DNA from: Neonectria sp. B-13
Lineage: Eukaryota; Ascomycota; Sordariomycetes; Hypocreales; Nectriaceae
Length of the DNA stretch: 64,000 bases
Assembly: GCA_002682825.1 (NCBI GenBank)
Contig: NOKP01000022.1
Coordinates: forward strand, 124,001-188,000
Reading direction: 5' to 3'
The translations under genes were made by a program, and so were the position numbers. This document shows, in pieces, positions 52,830 to 64,000 of this stretch (the first letter of the stretch is position 1; the number at the start of each line of letters is the position of its first letter). A model generated the notes under the pieces. It was given only the letters and a program-made list of their open reading frames with translations. It did not search any database and had not been told where the DNA came from.

Positions 52830-53626
52830 ACGGTGGCTTGTATGAGAAGTTGTGATAGGAGTTGAACAGCCAGTCGTTCTAGTTGATATTGAAATTGTGG
52901 CATAGCTCGAACTATCGTTACACCTACGCTCCATGAAGGTGCATATCTTTAACAACTTATATATATGTTGACTTTACGTACGTAGAGTGCCGGAGCTTTG
53001 ATTTTCAGGTCTCGTTAAACTCCTCCGTTGATACCTTCATATATTGTCTGGTTCGCGTCATCAAGGGAACCAATGACAAGGTAGTGAGTATAGTAGACGG
53101 TGGCTGTAGTCTGATTCTTTTAGAACCAGCAAATACACCATTGAAAGTAACACCTTTTCCAATTATTCAATGAGGTCGAACCCGGCAATGTATCCAAGCT
53201 TTTTAACGACCTCTCTCAGCACTCCAGCCTCTGGTTTTCATACTAACCCATTGAGTGCGAGACCTCCTTTTAGAACCAACTATTCATGGTCTAGTATTCC
53301 ATACTCGTTTCCCCGGTTCATAGCACTCAATCTTGATATTCTAAATGAGCAACTCGTTCTCCAAGTACCCGGTTGTTTTCAAGCGTAGACTCATTTTCAG
53401 CGACGTGTTGGTCCATGGCTTGGTGCTCTGAGCCAAATAGTTGTTATAGTTCTGGCATCTGGAACAACCGGCTGTTTCGCTTTTGAATTGGCGTGTCGCC
53501 CGAAGTGCTGGTGATATCAGTGCTTGCCATCACCCACAAGGGAGAAATGGTACTTGGAGTGTCCTCTGATCATCAGTCGCCCTTCGCATCATTCTTACAT
53601 CTTCTTTCACACTAGGTCACTGCTGC
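52830..53626. other. Convergent intergenic region
   Basis: AT-rich 3' flanks of the genes ending at 52829 (+) and 53627 (-). The phrase AGAACCA recurs near 53120 and 53270 as a weak short repeat. No gene recognised. Confidence 0.5.
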
Positions 53627-54653
53627 TCACTTTGCGGTTGAGTTGAGGTTGATTGCATCGAAAAGACGTTGCCGCATTGATGAGCAAGGCTTGTAGGGAA
53701 ACTTTGTGTATCGGATAGCTAAGGAAGACGAGAGCGACGCTTGAGGCACTTGCAAGCTCTCGGGGTAACCGAATTTGCCGAGAAAAGCGGCACTGATGCT
53801 GGCGGAATAGAAGTTCATGTACTCGGTATTTGTTTCATCAACGAGGATAGCACAGACCTATGAAGAATCAGGAGTTCGCATCGGACAGTTTCTCTCATCG
53901 GCCAGTCGCAACAAGAACTGACCCTGTATTCATGGCCTCTGCGGTCAGTACTTGAGTCGGCGTCATCACTAGCGATCTTCTGGGCTTGGGCCTGTGCTAG
54001 ACCAAGAAGCACGGCGAGGATGTACGGGTCACGGCACGGGTCTGCAGGCTCGAGAAGCTTCAGGTGGAGTTGCTGCTGAGCGGCGACGGGTATGTTCCGC
54101 CGGTGCTCACGGCGGCGGGGACGAGGCATGGGGAAGACGGTGCCTCGCTGGTATTGAATCATCCCCCGCTGCATGAAGGCGAAGACGGGAGCTTGGTCTT
54201 GCGGAGGGACCTGGCGTTGGCTGCGAGGGGCGAAGACTAGGCCGTGGAGACGGAAGCTATAATCGGCGCCGAAACGAAAGTAGCCAAAAGGACTAGGACG
54301 TGGGGATATCAGTAACTAAGCAGCCCAGCTTCCTTCCTCTGCACTGGTTTGCCTTACCGGGTGCATTTGAACGGCCCATTCTTCTCCGTCAGAACCCGGC
54401 GAATGACGGCGTTCTTGGTTTCCGAGGTTGCCAAGCATTCGGCTTCGTGGGTCCAGTAGTCGAACGGCCGGGGATCGACTGGGCCGGAGTCTAAGCGGTC
54501 GTCGACGCTTCCCGAGCCGGGAACCACGTCGGATCGCAGCTCGAACGCACACTGCAGAAGCTGGAGATGACGCCCCGTCCATTCCAAGGGCTGCACAAAA
54601 AGCCGCTCCCGAGGATGCCGGCGGATAAGCTGGTCGACGGTGGGCGCCGACAT
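53627..54653 (-). CDS. Uncharacterised fungal protein, three exons
   Basis: Exons 54358-54653, 53923-54292 and 53627-53857, with two 65-bp introns (GTAAGG donor with CCTAG acceptor; GTCAGT donor with TTCATAG acceptor), give 298 residues in one exact frame. The protein starts MSAPTVDQLIRRHP. It carries PFGYFRFGADYSFRLHGLVFAPRS, FAFMQRGMIQYQRG, HLKLLEPADPCRDPYILAVLLGLAQAQAQ and VCAILVDETNTEYMNFYSASISAAFLGKFG. The last block resembles a recurring uncharacterised ascomycete family in which a nuclease-like or ligand-binding C-terminal strand-rich part ends with a YxAxIxAxFLxKF pattern; no function is known to me. No targeting signal is present. The model is supported by phase-perfect splicing. Confidence 0.7.
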
Positions 54654-55489
54654 TGCCGAGGATGCGCGGGCAGGACCTGGCGGCTTTGCGGACGAGGTAG
54701 ACGGGCAGGATGCGAGTTGAGCTGGGTTGTCAAGATGGAATGTCGCTGTTGTTGTAGAACGCGAGTCTGTCGCTCGGGTTGAGAAGTCGAGAAGCTGAGA
54801 AGCTGAACGCGCCGGGGGTCACGGCGCCACACGACCCACCCATGCAGCCCACATGAGGGTGTTCAGGCCATGCGACATGACAGCCAAAGCGGTCCAGAAG
54901 GAGCGTCACTTGTTTTGAAACTGCGGAAATGCAGTCAGGGGTTGCGCAGAGTGATGCTGCAATTCTCGGGCGTAGTCCGATGGAAATGGGATGGTTCACT
55001 CTGAACTGGCCGAGGGAGTAGCCGTGTGTTGTGACCTTGTGGTTCTCGCACAACCCAAGAAATCGTTTAAATCAACTTGCATTAGAGCGTAAAACCCGTA
55101 ATATGTCTCTGTCCAGGTCAATGCGGTTTTAAAGTACCACTTTTCATGGCCAGTGCTGGTATGGTTGTGGTCGATCAATTCAAGCCTTAATTATGCGGCG
55201 CATGTTAAGGCATCGCCGCTAACATCAACAACAGCAGCCATTCAAATATCTGCAACATAGGAATGTTGTCAGGAGCTTGAGACTAAAGAACAACTACATT
55301 CAAGGCGGGAGCTATTCTCCTAGTAGCGCTAGATCTATCTGCCATGCAAAAGATTCCGCATACTATCCGACTCTCCACCGTCAATATCAAAACCAAAAGG
55401 TGTACCAAAGCACATCAAGACCAACTTTTGGGTGGTGTTACAGGTCCAAAGCGACATCTCCCGCTTATCCTCCATTCAAAGGGACCAAA
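54654..55489 (-). other. Unresolved upstream region
   Basis: Upstream of the three-exon gene and downstream of the RRM gene. A minus-strand frame at 54996-55178 (HEKWYFKTALTWTETYYGFYALMQVD) looks protein-like but is only about 60 codons long and has no clear splice partners; it could be a gene remnant. The frame at 54730-55053 has no recognisable domain. Confidence 0.4.
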
Positions 55490-57007
55490 TCAAATACCTC
55501 GACCCTGGATTCGCTCTCCGGCCACTCCGTACGACGACAGAGTCTCGCCAACCTCACACGGATCCTTGCCAAACTCCACCTTCTCCAGCTCCTCGGGTCT
55601 GTCCTTCTCGAGGGCCATCTTGCCCATCTGCGCCTGGCATCGGTAGCTGCCAAACTTGTACTCGACAACCGCGCGGTCGCCGGCAACGATGAGGGTGGTG
55701 ATCTCGTCGGTCTGGAAGATGAACCGCGCGTTGAAGAAGTCCTGGAGGGACTTCTCGTTGACGAACTTGGCGTTGCCCGTGATGATGAGCACCCGCGATT
55801 CGTCTGCCACGATGGGCTCCTCCTTGGCCTTGATCCGGTTTTGCGTGACTCTGATCTGGTGTCCGCGGATGGTCAACCCGTTGATCATAGACAAGGCCAG
55901 GAAGTTCTGAGCCGGACCGGGGGAAAAGAAGACGACCTTGCCGGCGGCAGTCTTATGCTGCAGGTAGTCAGGCGCGTTGATGAAGGAGGCCCGGACTCGT
56001 CCGATGCTTCGGATGGGAGCGAGAAACTCATGGTAGGTGACGTCCGGGGGAAGGTTCGTCAACCAAAGGGAGCAGTTTTCCTCGGGCTTGAGGTCGTAAT
56101 CGCTCGCGTTCCGGATACTGTGCTCACCACGATAGTTGCTGGAGAAGCTAGACGCGGCAGCTTGGATGATTGCTCGGCTAGTGTTGATAATGTTGGCGGG
56201 TCTGTTCCGAGCCACGGCAGCCATCGGTCGGAACCCAGGCAGCCGAGCCGGAGTTGGAGCCGGATTCGCAGGCTGACCAGCCCTCTGAGTAGAAGAATCA
56301 GGCTTCTCAACCAGAGCCTTCTTGGGCTCGGGATACAGCAGGTGGGCTAGGGCCTGGGGAAGGAAGACATTGGAGGCGAGCGGCTCCGGAGTAGGGGGCT
56401 GGATGGGAAACGATATAGCCCCGCGTCGCTGTCTCGGTGCTGGGGGCAGCTGGGGCGTAGGGGGTGCAACTACAGCTGACGCGAAGAGACTCGTTGGAGG
56501 GGGGCGGGGTTGTACTCCAGGAGTCCGGGGGAGGAACAGGGAGTTCGACTGGAACTGGTTTCCGTTGAATGGCTGTATGAGCAAGTCAGGCTCATGAGCC
56601 ATGTTCGGGTTTGCTGGTCGAGGGAAAGGGGACTCAAGCAAGGTGCGGGCGCCAGTGGCAGCATTGGTAGCCGACATGGCGGATCCCAAAGCACCTGGGT
56701 TGTTTCGAAGGCCCGGGTTGAAATAGCGAGAAGCATTCCCTTGGCTCATGCGGTTGCCGAAGTGGACGCCGTTTCCGAGCTGGGATTCCTGGGAGAGTAT
56801 CGGCTCAAGTTCATCCCGTCGAAGTCCCGGAGCCCCCCAGCATGGAGTCGACGAGCGGTTGAAGCCTTCTCCCATCCGGGGAAAGAGAGGTGGAAGCTGG
56901 ATGCCTTTGAGTATGGCAGCCGGTCGTGTCGAGGAGACATAGGGGGAAGGGCCCGGGGTGTGAGGGAAGTTGGACCCCTGAGTATTCGGGGTGCGTGGGC
57001 GAGACAT
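55490..57007 (-). CDS. RRM RNA-binding protein
   Basis: An intronless frame of 505 residues. The N-terminal 290 residues are low-complexity (Pro, Asn, Ser, Arg), with FPRPANPN and PPPTSLFASAVVAPPTPQLPPAP stretches. A canonical-looking RNA recognition motif follows at about 310-395, with RNP2-like SLWLTNLP, HEFLAPIRSIGRVRASF and an RNP1-like GKVVFFSPG. A second half-RRM-like segment comes after it (RVLIITGNAKFVNEKSLQDFFNARF, ..AVVEYKFGSYRCQAQMGKMAL). The architecture suggests a nuclear or cytoplasmic RNA-binding protein with two tandem RRM folds and a disordered tail; the target RNA is unknown. The initiator is the first ATG after an in-frame stop. Confidence 0.85.
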   Translation of the reverse strand: MSRPRTPNTQGSNFPHTPGPSPYVSSTRPAAILKGIQLPPLFPRMGEGFNRSSTPCWGAPGLRRDELEPILSQESQLGNGVHFGNRMSQGNASRYFNPGLRNNPGALGSAMSATNAATGARTLLESPFPRPANPNMAHEPDLLIQPFNGNQFQSNSLFLPRTPGVQPRPPPTSLFASAVVAPPTPQLPPAPRQRRGAISFPIQPPTPEPLASNVFLPQALAHLLYPEPKKALVEKPDSSTQRAGQPANPAPTPARLPGFRPMAAVARNRPANIINTSRAIIQAAASSFSSNYRGEHSIRNASDYDLKPEENCSLWLTNLPPDVTYHEFLAPIRSIGRVRASFINAPDYLQHKTAAGKVVFFSPGPAQNFLALSMINGLTIRGHQIRVTQNRIKAKEEPIVADESRVLIITGNAKFVNEKSLQDFFNARFIFQTDEITTLIVAGDRAVVEYKFGSYRCQAQMGKMALEKDRPEELEKVEFGKDPCEVGETLSSYGVAGERIQGRGI

Positions 57008-57769
57008 GCTGCAAGCTGATGATCTGGCTGGTGTTGAGGTTGTACCACGGCGGCCCTGGTAGAGGAAGTTGATAGTTCAGGACCGAAGTGATGTTGGATG
57101 AGAGTTGTTGGTGAGAGACAGAAAGAAGTTCAAACGTTCGAGGATCCCAAGGACTTTATAGACACAGTCGAGCAAGTGAATGCATCTCTCGCGCTCCCCG
57201 AACCGCACCGTCACCTCGCGCGGATGTTGTCGCATTCACTCCCTTCCGTCCAAACGCAACCACACACATGATACGGCAGACAAGAGGAGAAAGGGAGCCC
57301 TCAAGTCATTCGAGAACACAAAAAGGACGGTGAGCGGGCCGTTGCTGCCAAATACCCCCCAGATGGATCTGTTTGCTGCATAATGGTTGGGGCCTGATGT
57401 GGGAGCCCGCATGAAGGATACGTTTCTGGCATGCTTGTGCAGATTCTTTTGCTACCTTCTATTGCTATATGCAATGTAGTTTGACGGGCCGTTTCTGCCA
57501 GAGGAAACGGCGTTGAAGGGTATCCGGATGGTGTCCCCGTTGCGTATGGAGGTAGACACAAGGGCTTCCAAGTCTTCGTAGGACAGCATTCGCATCTCGG
57601 CCTTGGACTTGTATTTCACATTGTTTGGATGCAAGGCTTGTCAAGCATGTGCGTATTCCACAGTATCTATGCTTCCAGCACAATCATCTCGTACTTGACT
57701 GCACAGCTCTTCTTTCATCAGGAACTTCTAGAACATCCTGAGAGCCTTCTTCCACGGAGACAAAGCCCT
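57008..57769. other. Intergenic, no gene seen
   Basis: Promoter side of the RRM gene and 3' side of the sulfatase. The long plus-strand frame from 57629 is antisense to the sulfatase and is not kept. Confidence 0.55.
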
Positions 57770-60393
<2,624 letters not shown>

Positions 60394-62100
60394 ATGGCCA
60401 ACAGCACCACGCCCCTTCTCGGGACACCAATCCAGTATGTCCCAACGAGTCCACATTCAGTTGACCAGAGGCTTGCGAAAGGTACCTCTCGAGGACGACT
60501 CCGCGCCTACTGGCTTGGGTCCGTGGTATGTATGGGAGGCTTCCTATTCGGGTACGACAGCGGCATGTAAGTCGAGCCCAGCCACACAACCCGAAACCAT
60601 TCTCACCTTGCAGTGTCGGCGGCGTCCTTACTTTGGCGTCTTTCCAGCGGGACTTTCGCTACGGGAACGAATACCAGACGCGGGTCAACGCACTGTCGGT
60701 CGGGCTGCAGCAGCTCGGGGCGTTGCTGGGCTGCTTTCTAGCTTGGCCCATCGCCGACCGCTACGGCCGCAAGAAGCCATTGATGCTGTTCTCGGCCGTC
60801 TTTTGCATCGGGGGCATAGCGCAAGCCATCGACTCCCACTCTCTCGCCGTCTTCTACACTGCGCGGGTCGTCTCCGGCTTGGGTCTTGGGGCCTCGACCG
60901 TCGTGGTGCCCATGTTCAGCAGCGAGATGGTCCCGACCGAGCTGCGCGGCCAGATCGGATCCTTCTTCCAGCTGTTCTTCACACTGGTGCGTGCCAGGGC
61001 TGTCCTCTTGATCGACGCCGAAGCTGACGCTAATAGGGAATATTCACGTCCTACTGGGTTGACTACGGTGTCTCCTTCATGAAGCATGAACCCACTAGTC
61101 AGTGGCAGATCCCCATCGGCCTACAACTGCTACCAGCGATTCTACTCGGGGCCGGCACACTCACGCTCAAGGAGAGTGCGCGGTGGCTGACCAGGAAGGG
61201 CCGACATGCAGAGGCATGGCAGAGCCTCACGTGGATCCGCGGAGACGACTCACCCGCGACGGTTGATGAAATGAACGAGATCCGCTCGGGCGTGCAGGCC
61301 GAGGCGGACGAGACGGCAGACTTCGAATTCAAAGGTATGTCCCAGCAATCCTCTCCATACCTTACAACTCGCCAACACGGCCAGAGCTCCTCCACGGCGA
61401 CTACGCCAAGCGCGTCTTCGCCGGCTTCTGCATCATGGCCGCTCAGCAAGCCACGGGCGCCACGGCGTTCGCCTACTTCGGCCCGCAGTACTTCACGCTG
61501 CTCGTCGGCGGCGGCCAGCGAGCCCTGCTGCTGACGGCCGTCTTCGGCGCGGTCAAGGTGGCGGCTTGCGGCGCGTTCGTGCTGTTCCTCGCGAGCCGGT
61601 TCTCGCGGCGCCAGGTGCTCGTCGGCGGTGCGGCGGTAATGGCGGCGTGTCAGATGGCGACGGCGGGTGTTGTCCGGGCAAGGCCGGCGCCGGACGACGG
61701 CGCTGTGACGGCTTCGGGGGTGCTGACGGTGGCGCTGATATATCTCTTCGTCGCCGTGTACAACATCAGCTGGGGGCCGATGTCATGGCCGTACATGTCC
61801 GAGTGAGTCCGCAACGTGGTGATGCGAGTGAAGAGCCTCTGCTAACCACGACACTTCAGGATTTTCCCAGCCAGGATCCGCGAGCCCGGGATAGCAATCG
61901 GGGCTGCGTCGCAGTGGCTGTTTAATTTCGTCTTCTCCGTCATGACGCCGTACATGATGGACAGGCTGGGGTGGGGGACGTTTCTGGTCTGGGGAGGGTT
62001 TGATGTGGTCATTTCTGTCCTGGCGTTTTTGTTTCTGAAGGAGACCAAGGATCTCTCGCTTGAGGCTATTGCCAACCAGCGATTCAATAAGAGACTGTGA
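60394..62100 (+). CDS. MFS transporter, sugar porter family
   Basis: A second sugar-porter-type MFS transporter. Exons are 60394-60566, 60614-60986, 61037-61334, 61385-61802 and 61860-62100; introns of 47, 50, 50 and 57 bp give 500 residues. It carries GFLFGYDSGIVGGVLT in helix 1 and ADRYGRKKPLM, with VVSGLGLGASTVVVPMFSSEM. QQLFFTLGIFTSYWVDYG-like sequence, KESARWLTRKGR (family PESPRWL position), AAQQATGATAFAYFGPQYF in helix 7, WGPMSWPYMSEIFPARIR and KETKDLSLEAI follow. Its closest look is to quinate/monosaccharide permeases; the substrate is unknown. Pairing with an arylsulfatase suggests uptake of the sulfate ester or the released alcohol. Confidence 0.9.
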
Positions 62101-62246
62101 AGGAGAGAGCAGATGTATCGGGGAGAAGGCAAGATAGACCAAAAATAAGAATGCAACCAACCCCTCACACCCAAAAAGATCACCACACCAATGAATGATT
62201 CCGTGTGTTACAACAGTTCACACATTCTCCAGGTGCTGGAAAGGGC
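62101..62246. other. Transporter 3' flank
   Basis: Short spacer between the transporter stop codon and the downstream end of the tRNA gene. It is A-rich and probably contains the transporter polyadenylation region. Confidence 0.5.
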
Positions 62247-62251
62247 AAAAA
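62247..62251 (-). terminator. RNA polymerase III terminator
   Basis: A TTTTT run on the minus strand, 9 nt after the 3' end of the tRNA, as expected for a Pol III terminator. Confidence 0.75.
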
Positions 62252-62260
62252 GTAAAGGTT

Positions 62261-62387
62261 TGCGGTTTATGTGGATCGAACACATGACCTTCAGATCTTC
62301 AGTCTGACGCTCTCTATGAGATTGTTAGACTTAATGTGCTGGAGTTTTTCCAAGTTTTGCAACTTACCCCAACTGAGCTAAACCCGC
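62261..62387 (-). tRNA. tRNA-Phe(GAA) with a 54-nt D-loop insertion
   Basis: The 127-nt gene folds into tRNA-Phe once positions 62314-62367 are removed. The acceptor 5' arm GCGGGTT pairs with AAACCGC (one G-A mismatch at position 5-68), with discriminator A. The D-stem is GCTC/GAGC, the anticodon arm TCAGA-CTGAAGA-TCTGA has anticodon GAA, the variable loop is AGGTC and the T-arm is ATGTG-TTCGATC-CACAT. The insertion lies between G20 and A21 of the D-loop. It starts GTAAGT, has TCTAAC 12 nt from its end and finishes CATAG, which is the fungal spliceosomal pattern. The usual anticodon-loop intron is absent. Box A (TAGCTCAGTTG) and box B (GTTCGATCC) are intact, and a T5 terminator follows, so the gene looks functional except for the insertion. 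Confidence 0.88.
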
Positions 62388-62583
62388 GCTTGATGAAAGT
62401 GATGTTCTAATTTTGGGTCATGGAGCCGCCATCTTCGCCAGTGTGTGGGCCGCGTTGAGGGCATTCCCGCTTCAGTCTCCCACCTCCCACCCTATACTTA
62501 GACTTGAAGTTAGCAACTGGAATAGCCGCGTTGAAGCAGAAAACGTTCCCTTCCATTGGCGGCAACGTACATCTTCAAACGCC
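62388..62583 (+). promoter_or_regulatory. Spacer between tRNA and hypothetical gene
   Basis: Upstream region shared by the tRNA (-) and the gene at 62584 (+). The plus-strand frame is open from an ATG at 62413, but no splice or domain argument supports that earlier start. Confidence 0.4.
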
Positions 62584-63339
62584 ATGAACTGTGCCGGTTT
62601 AGAAGACGCCCTTCGACCTACTGATGACACGTTCAAGGCATTTTACGAACGGGGCCACCGGACTTGGTATATACAGAGCACCTCCAGCCTCCTTGGTATT
62701 AACAACATTGACCTTCATGAAGCAGCTTGGACCGGTACCCTTATGTCCTTCATCCAGGAACCGGTATCTCCGGTACTTCACGACTCGAGTTTCATCTCAC
62801 GGGCTGATGAGTGCCGACTGATGTTTCAGACCCAAGAACCGCCTCGGGAATTCCCTCCAATATACCCGTATCCTCCTTTGGGAGACACGGATATCAGAGA
62901 CACCGACCTTGGTGCTCAGCTTCACGCACGCTGTCCAGCAAATCATGGTCTTCAGTTCTTGTCTCTCACATGGAATTGTGTTGGGGGCAGGAAGGACATA
63001 CAAACAACAGGCCCCATATCTTTAGTGTCTAGGGATCACATTGTCCATAACCCGCAGGATGAGGATATAGCAGTTGAAGTGGACTATGGGTGGTTAGACC
63101 GAGAGAGGGATCTTTCCGAGGGAGTCACGCGCAATCTGTTCACCTGGATGCGAGACATGGATGGGTTCACTATTGCGGAGCGAGACATATATCGCCATGA
63201 ATGGATTGACGCTTTCGATTCGGACGACGAGAGTGTCCATCCGGAGGGAGATGGGGCTTCAACAACAGGTCTAAAGATTGATGCCCAGATAGGTCGTTGG
63301 ATGGCAAGGACCATGACCAGACGTTGTAACTCAATATGA
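62584..63339 (+). CDS. Hypothetical protein
   Basis: The function is not recognised. From the ATG at 62584 the protein has 251 residues and starts MNCAGLEDALRPTDDTFKAFYERGHRTWYIQS. An ATG at 62413 would give 308 residues, but the extra segment is rich in unstructured residues. Landmarks are LHEAAWTGTLMSF, FPPIYPYPPLGDTDIRD, HGLQFLSLTWNCVGGRKD, VEVDYGWLDRERDLSEGVTRNLFTWMRDMDGFT and a basic end RWMARTMTRRCNSI. It is a soluble, mixed-charge protein with many acidic and aromatic residues. It starts only 197 bp from the tRNA gene and is read away from it. Confidence 0.55.
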   Translation: MNCAGLEDALRPTDDTFKAFYERGHRTWYIQSTSSLLGINNIDLHEAAWTGTLMSFIQEPVSPVLHDSSFISRADECRLMFQTQEPPREFPPIYPYPPLGDTDIRDTDLGAQLHARCPANHGLQFLSLTWNCVGGRKDIQTTGPISLVSRDHIVHNPQDEDIAVEVDYGWLDRERDLSEGVTRNLFTWMRDMDGFTIAERDIYRHEWIDAFDSDDESVHPEGDGASTTGLKIDAQIGRWMARTMTRRCNSI

Positions 63340-63677
63340 GAGTACCTAAATTCGCTGTCATATAAAGTGTGTGCATTCTAGTACACCGTTTGGCGGGCGG
63401 CATCTGAATCTGCGTCTACAGACAGCAAGTCACCGAATGATAGTAGGACTTATGTGCCACGGTATACCGGTAATTTGACTACTACATACCAATACGTTCC
63501 ACCGTCCTGTTAACAGCTTAGAAATCGCCCTCCATCGTCCCAGAACACCTCGCTCACACTCAACGCCCTGATACACTGAAGAAATACCCCAGTTGCCATC
63601 GAGTTATGCCTTACAATGAATCGTAACCCATCCCATTCCTTTCCCTAACAAACACCAATATTGTATCAAACCGCACA
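63340..63677. other. Convergent intergenic region
   Basis: 3' flanks of the hypothetical gene (+) and of the partial AAA ATPase gene (-). No feature recognised. Confidence 0.5.
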
Positions 63678-64000
63678 TTACTCATACAAGTCCTTGTCAA
63701 CATCCCCATCCTTGGACGCATGGGGACTCGTCACCTTGATACCATTCTCCAGCCTCGAGAGCGTCATCACGTAGCTCTTGTGGTCGCACCAGTTGCGCAC
63801 CATCTTGATGGCGTTCTTGATCTCGCGACCATTCAGCTGCCAGAGTGCCAGCTCGGAGATGTCCTCATCGTCAAGTGGTTTGTCGGCCGGCTTCGTATCT
63901 TCGCCTTCCTCAGTCACATCCGTCACCCGGGCGGCCTGCTCGGGCAGGCGCTGGAGGAACTTGTGCCAGATGCTCTCGCGGGCCTCTCGGTTCAGGGCCT
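63678..64000 (-). CDS. C-terminal end of an AAA ATPase-like protein (partial)
   Basis: Partial gene entering from the right edge; the visible 107 codons end with a stop at 63678. The sequence reads NREARESIWHKFLQRLPEQ, then an acidic DDEDISELALWQLNGREIKNAIKMV stretch and a basic middle. It closes TSPHASKDGDVDKDLYE. The combination of R-x-x-I-W-x-x-F-L followed by a LxGREIKNxI motif is typical of the small lid subdomain after the AAA module in fungal mitochondrial-chaperone-like and other large AAA proteins, where the sensor-2 region lies in GREIKN. The rest of the protein lies outside the window, so the family is not certain. Confidence 0.6.
   Translation of the reverse strand, partial: ALNREARESIWHKFLQRLPEQAARVTDVTEEGEDTKPADKPLDDEDISELALWQLNGREIKNAIKMVRNWCDHKSYVMTLSRLENGIKVTSPHASKDGDVDKDLYE

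Noticed and set aside
55277..56350. 357-codon plus-strand frame over the RRM gene
   Set aside because: Antisense to the RRM coding region, and its first part lies in AT-rich non-coding DNA.
62413..62583. N-terminal extension of the hypothetical protein after the tRNA
   Set aside because: The extra 57 residues start 26 nt from the tRNA 5' end and show no conserved-looking features; the ATG at 62584 is preferred.

Overview
The window is nuclear DNA of a filamentous ascomycete (Pezizomycotina, most likely Sordariomycetes). Genes are interrupted by short introns of about 45-105 bp with GTRNGT donors, CTAAC/CTRAC branch sites and YAG acceptors, intergenic spaces are 0.5-5 kb, and the recognisable proteins (Nst1, Rho2, Tma20, mL40, fungal cutinase, Zn2Cys6 regulator) have fungal forms. 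Species cannot be fixed from the sequence alone.

Left part (1-24 kb): a decayed Tri12-type transporter at the edge, an unknown gene, a GPI-type cutinase, a Cys-rich single-pass membrane protein, a nucleotidyltransferase-like protein, a tiny spliced gene, a proline-rich disordered protein followed by a diverged ~145-bp tandem array, TMA20/MCT-1, an I78-type proteinase inhibitor, a second Cys-rich membrane protein and NST1. Middle (24-36 kb): a 5-kb gene-poor stretch, RHO2 with a 6-nt microexon, mitochondrial ribosomal protein mL40, an unknown protein, a second diverged repeat array and an acidic protein.

At 36.7-51.5 kb lies a putative carbohydrate catabolic cluster: dihydroxyacetone (DHA) synthase and a polyol/ketose short-chain dehydrogenase (divergent pair), an ADP-ribosylglycohydrolase, a sugar transporter and dihydroxyacetone kinase (divergent pair), and a Zn2Cys6 regulator. 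A plausible flow is: import of a sugar or polyol, oxidation by the dehydrogenase, transketolase-type transfer that releases or consumes DHA, and phosphorylation of DHA by the kinase into glycolysis. The two divergent promoters share an AGCCGG(A/C) word.

Right part (52-64 kb): two unknown genes, an RRM protein, a divergent arylsulfatase/sugar transporter pair, a tRNA-Phe(GAA) gene, an unknown protein and the end of an AAA ATPase. The most striking signal is the tRNA-Phe gene: its D-loop is interrupted by 54 nt that look exactly like a spliceosomal intron (GTAAGT, CTAAC, TAG), and removal restores an otherwise normal 73-nt tRNA.
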